A stretch of DNA of 64,000 nt, from assembly GCA_003194525.1 (NCBI GenBank), contig NBIV01000012.1:310001-374000 (forward strand), written 5' to 3'. Origin of the DNA: Gracilariopsis chorda (lineage: Eukaryota > Rhodophyta > Florideophyceae > Gracilariales > Gracilariaceae). The notes below the pieces were generated by a model. It was given only the letters and a program-made list of their open reading frames with translations. It was not told where the DNA came from and searched no databases. The position numbers and the translations under genes were made by a program. This document shows, piece by piece, positions 42,071-52,074 of the stretch; within the stretch, counting starts at the first letter, position 1, and each line of letters begins with the position of its first letter.

Positions 42071-43342
42071 ATGTGCGCCTTCTCCACGCTTTCAACTCGC
42101 TTTCCCCTCGCCTACGTGAAGTCGTTCCCGTCCAGGTTCACCCCTCAGTGGCTGCCAAGAGCTGCAAATACCTGCAACGTCGCGCGGTACTTCGATCCAC
42201 GTCCCAGAAGAGCTAGACTGGCCAATATGTCCACCGCAGCAGTGTCTCCGGCTGCACTACCAACGCCAACACCCGCCCCCGAATCCGTGGCTGGAACAAA
42301 TCCGGTGTTTGCGCAATGCATGTTACGGATCAACAACCCAACCGCAAGTGATGAGTTTTACACTCGACTTGGAATGAAATTGCTCACCCGATTCGACTTT
42401 CCAAGCTTTCAGTTCTCGTTATTCTTCTACGGATACACATCGGACGAAACGCCGGATCAGTCACTGCCACAGCCAGAACGTGCAAAATGGCTGTGGTCCC
42501 GTCCATACCCGACGGTAGAACTCACCTGGAACTGGCCCGCCGATACGTATGAGAAGTCTCTTCAACTGGCGGACAAAGGCGAGAAAACTGAAGAGTACGT
42601 GAATGGAAACTCGTCACCACTTGGCTTTGGCCATATTTCACTGGCTGTGTCCGACGTAGCGGCGGCTGTGTCAGCGCTCAAACGCGAGGGTACAGCCGTT
42701 GAAAGCGAAGGTACAGCAGGAGAGAGCGCGGTTGCGCCAAGTGCTGTAATTGTTAAAGACCCGGAAACGTACCACTTTCAGCTTGCGGGACCCTCTGGTG
42801 GCTCTAGTGCATCGACGAGCTTTTCAGGGTTGGATCCAGTGTACTCATCTGTGATGCTACGCATCAAAGATCCACGCAAAGCGATTCCGTTCTTCGAGCG
42901 ACTCGGCATGCGTTATCTCACACGCGTTGACAACGAGTCTGAAAGCCGCACACACTACTACTTGGCGTATACCACAAAAGAGGCACCCGCCGAAGCGGAG
43001 GCTGTAGAAGAGAAACAGAAATGGATTTCTTCACTTCGTGAGTGTACTCTGCACTTGGTGCATGAATGGGGAAGCGAGAACAAAGAGACGGAGCTTGTAA
43101 ACGGGAACGTAAAACCGTATCGTGGGTTTGGACATGTGGGCATGATTGTTGATGACGTCCACAAAACGACAGAGCGGATGGAAGAGTGTGGGTACAAAGT
43201 GGTTCGTAAAGCGTCACCGTTTGCGGATGTGGGCACGATTTCATTCGTTGAAGAACCTTCTACAAAGTACTGGGTGGAGCTGATCACGAGGGGGGGGAAA
43301 GCGGCCGAAACTCCCTACGAGCAGCCGCCATTGAGCTCATAA
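42071..43342 (+). CDS. GLO1: Two-domain glyoxalase I (lactoylglutathione lyase)
   Basis: From ATG 42071 the protein has 423 residues: a presequence-like N terminus (to about 52, Arg/Ser/Phe-rich) and two tandem glyoxalase domains (about 75-245 and 253-410). GLO1 isomerises the methylglyoxal-glutathione hemithioacetal to S-lactoylglutathione. The four metal ligands of the family are Gln, Glu, His and Glu. Domain 1 shows Gln82, Glu150 and His188 but Gln237; domain 2 shows Ser260, His328, His355 and Glu403. Because each site uses the first two ligands of one domain and the last two of the other, one site (82/150 + 355/403) is complete and the other is broken. A second ATG at 42227 (MSTAAVSP) could give a cytosolic form. 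The frame also opens upstream to a TTG at 41990. Confidence 0.93.
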   Translation: MCAFSTLSTRFPLAYVKSFPSRFTPQWLPRAANTCNVARYFDPRPRRARLANMSTAAVSPAALPTPTPAPESVAGTNPVFAQCMLRINNPTASDEFYTRLGMKLLTRFDFPSFQFSLFFYGYTSDETPDQSLPQPERAKWLWSRPYPTVELTWNWPADTYEKSLQLADKGEKTEEYVNGNSSPLGFGHISLAVSDVAAAVSALKREGTAVESEGTAGESAVAPSAVIVKDPETYHFQLAGPSGGSSASTSFSGLDPVYSSVMLRIKDPRKAIPFFERLGMRYLTRVDNESESRTHYYLAYTTKEAPAEAEAVEEKQKWISSLRECTLHLVHEWGSENKETELVNGNVKPYRGFGHVGMIVDDVHKTTERMEECGYKVVRKASPFADVGTISFVEEPSTKYWVELITRGGKAAETPYEQPPLSS

Positions 43343-43951
43343 GATTGGGTACATGCATTTTTAAACGTCATTGTTTTGAGCAAACATTGCTTTAGCACCG
43401 TGGTAAAAAGAACTGGTTTGAAGAAAGATCGAAGTTTGCCACGGGTGTCACTAAAAACCCTTCACCGCCCGGTACATGCCTCCAACGCAAATTAGGTATG
43501 GAGTGATTGAGCGCAGCGATGTGGCGCGTTCCCCCTGACATAGCGAAGGTGAGGCTTGATGACACGGGTGTTCTCACAAGAACAGCCAACAATGCTATGC
43601 CAACTTGGTATCCAAAGTCGACAATACGCTTGTACATGTGTTGCACAAACCGGCTGTGAACAAGACACGAAGAGCTAACTACGTAGCCTCTCTGCACAAA
43701 TGCGGCGTCAAACAAGCTGCAAATAAAAAGAAAAAAAAAACAAAACGACAAGACGTACCCTTCGGTAGATACTGTACAAGCGGAGCTAGAAAACACGCGG
43801 CCACCGGAAAAAGAGAAGGAATAAAAAAAAATTGACAGAGTTGTTTACGTGGATTATGCACACATTGCTAAACTAAGCTAAAGTTCGCGGGAAGTACTAT
43901 ACAACAGAAGGGAACAGAAGGGGGGGGAGCGTACTGGCGATAGAAAGAGAA

Positions 43952-43997
<46 letters not shown>

Positions 43998-44587
43998 CAG
44001 CAAGAGCGATGGTCAAATGCACACCAGACACCGAACAAGACGTGGTTGCAGCGGATGCAAAAACCGCTTCGCCACACACAGCGCAACCACAAACAGGCGC
44101 CATGCGCAAAGATATGAACAGCACAAGTGTGTTTCCTCCTGTAACCGTCGCGCGGACATGCGTCAAACAAAAAAAAAAATTCGCGACGCAAAATCAAAGA
44201 GCGTTGCCGAAGCCAGAAATGTGATCACAAAGCGAACCATGTGCAACAGCGCATCAACGCACAACAGGAAACACATGCGACTCGAACCACAAAAGTGCAA
44301 CAAAGCGTGCTCAACAAAGTACGAGATTCCACCCCTCCGCACAGCCCATTCAAACGACCACCCACGCCAATTCGCGCTTCAAAAATCCACATGTGAACAG
44401 TGTTTGTGCACAAGCGTTTCCAAACGGGTTTAGAATTGTGTGCAGATGGTGTCAAAACAGAAAGCAGCAGCAACGGCAGCAGCAGCAGCGTACGGCCACA
44501 ACAATGAGCACGTGCGTGGGGGATGCAAGGAACGAACGCGCTTGATGAGATGCAGAAAGGACGGCATGGGAAACAATTGTGTAACGG
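43343..44587. other. Convergent gap GLO1/RING with GA microsatellite
   Basis: 1.2 kb without a gene, with A-runs near 43727-43741 and a (GA)n tract at 43956-43988. CA-rich GC-moderate sequence follows. Confidence 0.55.
43956..43988 (+). repeat. (GA)n microsatellite
   Basis: About 15 GA units with minor interruptions at both ends. Confidence 0.85.
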
Positions 44588-45202
44588 TCAACAACAAATG
44601 GTCTGACATAGCGGGCAGGTTGGTCGTCCTCTCCTCAACCACGGGTCGATACACGATGTGTGAAACACATGATGGCAACCCAAAACGCGAACGCGGTTAT
44701 GATGTTCGTAGCCGTCGAGACAGATGGCACAAGTATCCTGTTCGAACGCCAGTTTATCAACGCCATCTTCAATACAAAGGGAGCGCACTGGAAGGGAGTT
44801 GATGCGTAACTCGGTGGCTCCACCCGCTCCCAGTAAACGTCTCAGAAAATCGACGCAAGAACGATGAGTATGGTCTGAAGGGCCCAACGGGACGATTGAG
44901 GTTGAGACGGTGGTGGTTGTTGTAGTTGTGGTGGTGGTGGTGGTGGTGGTTGTGGTTGTGGTGGTGGTCGTAAGCGGTGGGTACGGTTGTGACTGGTGTG
45001 GCTGAGGGGTGGATGGGGGGGTGGGGGTTGGGCAAGGTCGGCGACTAGCGTGGGAGCAAGGTCTAGCACGGCGTTGAAAGCGCCCTTCAGCATGGAGAAC
45101 AGGTCGAGCGCGGGGCGGTTTTGCTGGTCGGGGTAGGCATCGGCGGGTGGTTATGGTGAGAATCGGCGGGAGCGGGACGGTACTCGGGCAGGGCATCCGC
45201 AA
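44588..45202 (-). CDS. RING-H2 zinc finger protein (N-terminal frame uncertain)
   Basis: The C-terminal ~80 residues are clear: ELRINSLPVRSLCIEDGVDKLAF then a RING-H2 of CAIC, GCHH, FH, SC and CPLC, ending CQTICC. This matches single-subunit E3 ubiquitin ligases. Upstream, the frame passes through a ~21-Thr tract made from an ACC repeat (about 44920-44970) and then Pro/Arg-rich sequence that looks unnatural. In the neighbouring frames the same DNA gives more protein-like text: MAQLHFADALPEYRPAPADSHHN (from 45219) and then DAYPDQQNRPALDLFSMLKG onward to 45000. The real N terminus may therefore cross two frame changes at repeat tracts, through indels or unrecognised introns. The start given is provisional. 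Confidence 0.72.
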   Translation of the reverse strand: MRMPCPSTVPLPPILTITTRRCLPRPAKPPRARPVLHAEGRFQRRARPCSHASRRPCPTPTPPSTPQPHQSQPYPPLTTTTTTTTTTTTTTTTTTTTTVSTSIVPLGPSDHTHRSCVDFLRRLLGAGGATELRINSLPVRSLCIEDGVDKLAFEQDTCAICLDGYEHHNRVRVLGCHHVFHTSCIDPWLRRGRPTCPLCQTICC

Positions 45203-45219
45203 AGTGCAACTGAGCCATG

Positions 45220-48200
45220 GCGAAGAAAGACGACGATGTTGATGGTGGTGGTGGTGGTGGCGGGGGGGGGATGGGGAACGGCAGCGGCTTGGACGGTGCG
45301 GCAGATGAGTTTGCGGGGGGGGGGGTGAGCGCCATTAAAAAGGGCGCGCTGCACAACACTTCGACACGCGCCTCACGCACGCATGGCGAATTCGGCGCGG
45401 CAAACAACATTTGCAGTTAAATGTGGCGGGGCGTGCTCGCGTTGGGCGGGAGCGCAGCGCTGTGCAAACGGGCGTGTGTTTTTCAAACAAGCTGCGCGTA
45501 TTCCATGATGGAAGTTGCGTCGGTGCGGGCGAAACAAAAGAAAAACACCATGTGCATCTCGATGCAATCTGCAACGGATGTGCGGAAGGCGCGTGCGGCC
45601 TGGCCAATCAGACGGCGAAGAGCACATTCGCACCAATCAGCGACTGTTGTTGCACGTGTTGTGGTCTCATGCTGTCGATGCGATCTCCGCCTCGGAATAT
45701 CTGTTGCGCCACGGAGGCGCTTGTGCGGCGCCGCCTTCTTGTTTGTCTCGCTCTTTCGTGCTTGTCTACTAGAGCTGGCAACGTCGCTAGCTTCCCCTAA
45801 AAAACCACGCCCGCATTGCTAGCGGTTCCATGTAGCGCCTCGCTCGTCCGACTGCTACGCGACGCTGCCCCAGCCACGCTTCAGCATCGCGCGCGGTGCA
45901 GTTGGCACGACGTTGACGCCACCCCCACTTTCTATCTGTGTATTTTCTGCGTGCATCGCGGAGCGCTACCCGTTCCACTCCCTTTCGCGAGACCAGTGCC
46001 GTGCCGCCTGCAGCCACAGCCGCCGCCGCTATCATACCGGTACAACGCAAGCAACCGTTCGCGCAAAGCTCAGCCAAGCACTGCATTCCAATCAAATTGA
46101 ATCACGAATCTTTTTGTGTTGATCCCATCAGAATCGCTCACGCACGCCACCCAACGCAGCCCTAGCTAGTGTCTAGATACACACATTGCACCCAAACGCC
46201 AAACACACGTCATGCCAAGTGTCAACTGTATTCGTTCCACCTGTGCACTTGTACACGTTGTGCACGTAGCCGCCCCAGTAGCGCAGCATGCTTGCGGCTA
46301 CTTGAGCTGGTTGTTCTCGTTCCCGTACACGTACACGCCGCCTGAGTTCTCAAGTGACCAAGTCAGCGCTGCGCAGCTGCTTTTAATTTAAGTGCAATTA
46401 AATGTTGTGATTTTGTGCACCAATGGTTGTGATGATTTAATTCAACGTTCCCTTCGCCCCCTTTTTGTCAGAACTGACTGCGTCTGTTTGACGCTAAATT
46501 CAAGCGTCTTGTATAAAGAGGACAAGCGCATCTCAACTGTGCCAGATACCTGCCAAATGTAATTTTACGCCCCGCCCTACCAGTGTAGCATCATCACTCA
46601 CATTTTAAAGCTGCAGCGTACTCGCGCAAATCTTTCAAAAACACTTTAGTTTAAACAATCGGGTATGCACATGGTGTCAACTTTGCAGCAGAAGCTGTAC
46701 TGTCGAGCATTATACCGAAAATAACGTTTTACACGCGCTGCTTTTTGAATTTTCGTCTTGTTCAGCGCTGTTACGCCGCAACAGAACAACAAGCTGCTGT
46801 CACCTGCGCCGTCGTACATTCTTGTGCATTCTAAATTTGTGCGCCGCAGCCAATGGAACACGCCAAACCGCACTTGTGTGGCGTCGCTCACAGCGAGCTA
46901 CGTATCGAAACTGCCGTCTGTGGCGTTACTCCATTACACCGTCACACCCCTTCACCCGTTTATTAATGCGGCCCCAGACGGTGTTGTTACACCTACACCT
47001 ACAACTTGCATAAATTAACTCACATACTGTTTTCAACCGGTTCACGCGTCACCACAGCTCCTCTTTTTGCTTCTGGCTCTTGATCATCGTTCTGTCTTTG
47101 TTTCATCATCCTTCTTCTTCCTTTTTCTTCGCTGATGAATGTTTGATGTGCCACACCTATCCCTTTGTATCTACCAACGGCACCAACGGCGCCAACGGCG
47201 CCAACGGTACACGCTTGTACAAAGGTACCGCGATGCTTTGTGCGTGATGCTGCGTGTCTCGAGTGTCTGATATTAAGCTTGTTATATTAGCGTGTTTGGT
47301 AGTGCACGTCACCATCTGCGTGCGGGAAGAAGCGGTCTTGAGACTGTGTCGTTGAGCCAGGAGTGGGTGCATGCATGAATGTGCGGTCAACACTGGCTGC
47401 GCCATAACGCGCACAACACCCCCTTACTTGAAGCCATGTGTGTATTCACGAAGCCCGACCCGTCCTCTTTGACCCATTGTTAGAACCATTCGTATCCAGC
47501 AAACTGCGCATCCCTCAGCACTGGCCACAACGTTGTCAGAGTGCGCTAACTATAGCCCACCGCCCCCGTACCAACCGTGCTAAACGGTTACATCCTGTCT
47601 ATTGACACAAAGCAAAACCTCTTCACCCAATGCATCCAACCAGCACGCGCCCGACCTCCCCTTCCGACAGCCCGACACCCCCGTCAAGGACAAGCCGTCA
47701 CGCAACGCGTAGTACATATCCGTCCACGGATGCGCCGCACATGACGTGTTCAACCAGCGCCGCCTCTACCACCACATGCCAGCGCGAAGCGAGAAACAGC
47801 CCCACCGCCGCGAACAGTGCTCGGAAGAGCGGTCCGACAAGTCACGAGTGCCACCACAATTCGCGCCCCACTGTACCTGCACGCCTCACAAATCAACTCG
47901 GCGCCAACGCAATCGCCACCAGCCACAACTGTCCACGCCGTAACAGGCCCGCGGCCCACTGTCCGAGTCCCCCCTCCGATTAGGTCCGTCCCTTCGCCAC
48001 GCGCCTTCTGAGCGCATGCACAGCGCGCCGCCACGCGGAGAAGCTCCACTCGCGTCCTTACTGTACATATGTGCCACTACTAGCAGCCTGCCCCACAGCA
48101 ACAAGCTGTGCGCTCTCATCCTCTACGTCTCTGCGCGCCGCGTGTGCCCGTCGCCGACATTGCTACCACCCCACCACTTTTTCAAAGCGCTGTCTGCGAT

Positions 48201-48489
48201 ACTCCGACCGGCGTCCCGTCTCCCGCGTTTCCCGTTCTCTACATACCCAATACCTACGCCACCACCCTCCAGTCCTGTTTGCCCTATTCTCTTTTCTCCC
48301 GCTTCGAATCGCCTTGCTTAAGCGCTCCTTGCGCTTGCTTTCAAGCCGTATTTATCTCAGCTTGTGTTGCCCCGCTGTTCTGGAACGCTTGCGCTTTCTG
48401 CTTTGTTTGCCTGCATTGAGCAAAGCCGCGTGTTGCCGTTTACCCATATTGCGTTCTGTGCTCCGCTGTCCTGTATTGCGCTGTGCATA
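45220..48489. other. GC-rich gene-poor spacer
   Basis: 3.3 kb. Many overlapping frames on both strands reflect composition; none shows a motif. Notable are G/C homopolymers near 45260-45330, the tandem 9-mer array at 47171-47230 and a long AC/CCR-rich stretch (47500-48300) upstream of RIO1. Confidence 0.5.
47171..47230. repeat. Tandem (C-N-CCAACGG) 9-mers joined to GTACAAAGGTACC
   Basis: Four consecutive 9-nt units with the core CCAACGG (47173-47207) end in GGTAC, then 8 nt later GTACAAAGGTACC (47217-47229). The array looks like a local amplification of half of the GTACC-NNN-GGTAC dyad. Confidence 0.75.
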
Positions 48490-51120
48490 ATGCCCTTTAC
48501 CACTCGAGCATCGCAACCGCAGCTACGTGCAGCGCAGCCGCTACACTCAGCTATCTTCCGCCCGTTCTCCACGCCGTCATCCGGTGTCAACCCAATACAG
48601 TCAACTAATTCCTCACCGTCATCCTCGCCAACAACGCAAACACTCCCGACCAACAACCATTCATTTCCGTCAACCAAACCGTCCACACAAGTTCCAATCC
48701 AACAACATCGTAACTCTCCCATCCAGCGCAGACACCCTCCATCCATTGTCACCACTTCACACCGCACTAACAATGCACCCAACAGTGCAAACTCTTCACT
48801 TTCCCACACTGCAACAAGCACCAAAAGGACTAACTTACCTTCGCCCAATCCTCAACGTTCCAGCTCACGTATTCGTCGCGCTCATGAACGACTTCGAGCT
48901 ATGACTGATGATATGTTTGAAAACGACCCCATGTCTCTGCCAGTGGTGTTTCGTGCTGATCTTGGTGATGATGATTCCTTCTCTCCGGATATTGTTTCTG
49001 GATATCTCTTCAATGGTCCGCGAGCAAGAGAGTCGAATGCCACAGCTGTGCCTGAAACCTCATCCTCTTTTCAAATCGACCACGTACAAGAGATAGCAAT
49101 AGAAGCAACGGCCGTAAGACAACTTGAATTTGGTACCGATCTGGGTGAAGACGATGAGTACGACGGAGGTGAACTAGCGTGTGATACAAGTGCACCAGAA
49201 TTTCGACTTGAATTCTCTTCTGATGTTCTGCAACACAGCCAGAAGCCCGATGAACCGGACCATCGAATGGATGCTATCTACGATGATCTCGATGATATTG
49301 GAGGCTGGATAGCCGATTCCACACCGGCTGGAACCGATCTTACTAAGCAACTTGACCGTGCTTTGAGCACGGCCCCGGATCGCGGTATCGATAGAACTAC
49401 TGCTATGGCAAACGCTGCCCTTTCTTCACAACAGCGTGTTGAGGATCGACGTCGGGAGAAACAAGCTAGAGATAAGTTGGATCGGGCCACTGTTGAACAA
49501 GTTCTCGACCCCAAGACTAGGATGATTTTGTTCAAATTATTGTCTCGAAATCGACTACGAACTTTGGAGGGTTGCGTTTCTACTGGTAAGGAGGCCAACG
49601 TTTACTTCGCAACTGCCGCTTCAGATCCCAGTGCTTCAACGGACATCTCTGGCTCACTTCCACCAATGCCAGGGCTACTGCCTCATGAGTTCTCACCAGA
49701 TGCACCTGTAGCTGTCAAAGTGTTCAAGACTTCTATTCTACAGTTTAAGGATCGCGAACGGTATGTGGCAGGCGAGTTTCGATTTAGACGAACGGGGTAT
49801 CAGCGCGGATCGAACCGTAAGATGGTGCAGCAGTGGGCCGAGAAGGAGTTCAGAAATCAAGTACGCTTGCAAGAAGCCGGCATCCCTGCCCCTATTCCTT
49901 TGCTTCTTAAACCGCCTGTGCTTATCATGTCCTTCTTTGGAAAGGATGGGTGGCCTGCTCCCCGGCTGAAGGACGCCTCGCTGTCTCCGACTAGGCTTCG
50001 AAAAGTGTACTTCCGCGTCTGTATGATCATGCGCAGAATGTTCCGCGTCGCGCATCTCGTACACGGAGATCTTAGCGAATATAATATGCTGTACTGGAAG
50101 GGAGAAGTTATTGTTATCGATGTGAGTCAGAGTGTTGAAGATGATCATCCGATGGCTCTTGACTTCCTGCGACGGGACTGTGCTAATGTCAATGAATTTT
50201 TCCGACGTAATGGACTGAATTCTGTGCTGAGCGTACGCGAGTTGTTCGATTTTGTCACAGGTGAACATATTGGCGAGTTGCGAGAGGAGGAAGAAAACGC
50301 GCTTGGATACCTGATTCAATCGGCTGGGAATCGTGATTCGCAATCTATGCTTCTATTCAGACGCGACGATGAGGTGTTCATGAAGTCGTACATCCCTAGA
50401 ACACTACAAGAAGTAGAGCTTCGGGAGGAGCAATTCCGAGGCAAGGAATATGAACATGTGGAAAGTCGACTGTTCTCCAAACTCACTGGACTTACGCTTA
50501 CCCAAAGACGAGACCATAGCTCTGGCAAGTCAGTGTCTAAGTCGTTAGTGAGGAAGAATCGTAGCAAACAGACGGAAACAGAGGGAGCTGCGAATGGCAC
50601 TACTTTCTCATGGCATTCGCATGAGGATGAAGCACCGCAAATCACTGCGGCTAGCCTGGACACTCCATGTGATGAACCGGCTACACTTCTCATTCCTTCC
50701 AACTCCGACAAGTCGGGTATGCATATATCCTCACCATGCACGTCAAACGGTAGCTCCCGTCCGAATGGCGATGATTGTGAAGGGAAAACGGTAATGCGGT
50801 ATAATGGAGCAAGCGAGGGCCGGAACATGACGACGGATGTATCCAAAGTGTACGACACATCTCATAGCACATCAGGAGTCGTTCCAGAAGACGAAGATGA
50901 TACCTTCCCGGTGGATGAAATTGATGAAAGTACATCCTCCAGTGACGAATGGGTGCGTCCTCTACGTCAGGAAGCGCCTGATGCGCTGATGGGTCTGTCA
51001 AAGAAGGAATGGAAGAAACGTGTTAAGGCAGAAAATCGCGAAAGAAGGGAACATAAGGTTCCGAAACATGTTAAGAAGAGGAAGGAAACGTTGGCTAAAA
51101 GGAGAAGACATCAGAAGTAG
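48490..51120 (+). CDS. RIO1: RIO1 atypical serine kinase/ATPase (40S ribosome maturation)
   Basis: From ATG 48490 the protein has 876 residues. The RIO domain begins near 355 with GCVSTGKEANVYFA (the P-loop STGKEANVY is diagnostic of RIO1), then AVKVFKTSILQFKDRERYVAGEFRFR and AEKEFRNQVRLQEAGIPAP. The catalytic HGDLSEYN follows near 525 and the metal-binding IDVSQSVEDDHP near 543. RIO1 acts late on pre-40S particles, helping final 20S pre-rRNA cleavage and factor release. The protein is longer than animal and yeast RIO1 because of a ~350-residue Ser/Thr/Pro-rich N terminus with an acidic end and a long C-terminal tail. The tail ends in a basic nuclear/ribosome-like segment (EHKVPKHVKKRKETLAKRRRHQK). 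The frame extends to a GTG at 48364, but 48490 is the first ATG. It is convergent with AK6. Confidence 0.95.
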   Translation: MPFTTRASQPQLRAAQPLHSAIFRPFSTPSSGVNPIQSTNSSPSSSPTTQTLPTNNHSFPSTKPSTQVPIQQHRNSPIQRRHPPSIVTTSHRTNNAPNSANSSLSHTATSTKRTNLPSPNPQRSSSRIRRAHERLRAMTDDMFENDPMSLPVVFRADLGDDDSFSPDIVSGYLFNGPRARESNATAVPETSSSFQIDHVQEIAIEATAVRQLEFGTDLGEDDEYDGGELACDTSAPEFRLEFSSDVLQHSQKPDEPDHRMDAIYDDLDDIGGWIADSTPAGTDLTKQLDRALSTAPDRGIDRTTAMANAALSSQQRVEDRRREKQARDKLDRATVEQVLDPKTRMILFKLLSRNRLRTLEGCVSTGKEANVYFATAASDPSASTDISGSLPPMPGLLPHEFSPDAPVAVKVFKTSILQFKDRERYVAGEFRFRRTGYQRGSNRKMVQQWAEKEFRNQVRLQEAGIPAPIPLLLKPPVLIMSFFGKDGWPAPRLKDASLSPTRLRKVYFRVCMIMRRMFRVAHLVHGDLSEYNMLYWKGEVIVIDVSQSVEDDHPMALDFLRRDCANVNEFFRRNGLNSVLSVRELFDFVTGEHIGELREEEENALGYLIQSAGNRDSQSMLLFRRDDEVFMKSYIPRTLQEVELREEQFRGKEYEHVESRLFSKLTGLTLTQRRDHSSGKSVSKSLVRKNRSKQTETEGAANGTTFSWHSHEDEAPQITAASLDTPCDEPATLLIPSNSDKSGMHISSPCTSNGSSRPNGDDCEGKTVMRYNGASEGRNMTTDVSKVYDTSHSTSGVVPEDEDDTFPVDEIDESTSSSDEWVRPLRQEAPDALMGLSKKEWKKRVKAENRERREHKVPKHVKKRKETLAKRRRHQK

Positions 51121-51432
51121 ACAGGTAGGACGTTTTTAGTTTCTTAATCTCATCAGCATGAGTGTTCGAAGCACACGCGCGATGATTTTGTTCAAGTAAC
51201 CATGCTAAAACTACATTTCGATTGCAGAAGTATCGTGGGTCACGAGTCCTTTGTAGCTAGAACCCATTTTCCGAAGAGTGTTCTAGTAGTGATTCTGCTT
51301 CTCAATGATTGTTTTGGTAAACGGGAAAGCTGTCAGTGGGGTCCAAAGACTATGTGAACATGTTTGTCGGGGATGAGTTTTAGCGGGGTAGTCGGTTTCA
51401 TTCTAACCAAAAGTAGGAAAGCTAACTCTTGT
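51121..51432. other. Convergent gap RIO1/AK6
   Basis: 312 nt between two 3' ends. Nothing but presumed 3' UTRs. Confidence 0.6.
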
Positions 51433-52074
51433 TCATGACACGGAGCCGTCGACACCGGCGCCGGTGTCGCTTATCAGATTCTCACCATGGTTTTCGAAGC
51501 GGCGAACGAGGGATCTCCATAGCCGTTTTACTTCATTAATATTCCTTCGTTTCTGTTCTTCATTGTCATTCTGCAATTGCAGAACGGGTATATTAGGGTA
51601 GGAGTTGACCGCTTCCTCAAAAACCACTTGCATGATTTCAGCTTCCATGTTTTCGTTCAGCTTGTGAGAGGAGTAACCACGCTGCTCGAGCCTATCGTAC
51701 AGAGCTTCTGTACTTGCTCGTAAACAAATCACCATTTGTATCCATCGTTCTGGATACCAGTCGCAGCTATGGTGATCTAGGATTATTCCACCGTCAGTCA
51801 TCAGCGGCTCTAGCTCGTCCAGAACTGCATCTTCGTGCATATAAAACGCATTACGCAATGGATCATGATCCGCGAGTAAATTTCTCTCCCGGGCGAAGAC
51901 TCCAACTTCGATATGACGAAGTCCAAGTTCTCGGGCAAGTTCCGTACTGAACGAGGTCTTTCCCACTCCCGGTGTACCTGTGATTACCATATTTGGTCGA
52001 ATTGGTCTCCATTCTTGAGGTTCACTCGATTCTTGAGCAGAGTCCCCCGATTTTTGAGTCACGCCGGGAGCCAT
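51433..52074 (-). CDS. AK6: Adenylate kinase isoenzyme 6 / FAP7
   Basis: From ATG 52074 the protein has 213 residues. NMVITGTPGVGKTSFSTELA is the P-loop and HIEVGVFARERNL the NMP-binding part. ILDHHSCDWYPERWIQMVICLRAS has the family's D-x-H-x-C-D-(F/W)-x-PERW core (usually YHGCD; here HHSCD). LYDRLEQRGYSSHKLNENMEAEIMQVVFEEAVNSY is the conserved lid/helix block. AK6/FAP7 is a small nuclear AMP kinase/ATPase that binds Rps14 (uS11) and is needed for 20S-to-18S rRNA cleavage. The frame continues upstream to a TTG at 52125, but the first ATG is 52074. The ~45-residue N-terminal extension before the core is acidic and not presequence-like. It is convergent with RIO1, which works at the same step. 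Confidence 0.94.
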   Translation of the reverse strand: MAPGVTQKSGDSAQESSEPQEWRPIRPNMVITGTPGVGKTSFSTELARELGLRHIEVGVFARERNLLADHDPLRNAFYMHEDAVLDELEPLMTDGGIILDHHSCDWYPERWIQMVICLRASTEALYDRLEQRGYSSHKLNENMEAEIMQVVFEEAVNSYPNIPVLQLQNDNEEQKRRNINEVKRLWRSLVRRFENHGENLISDTGAGVDGSVS

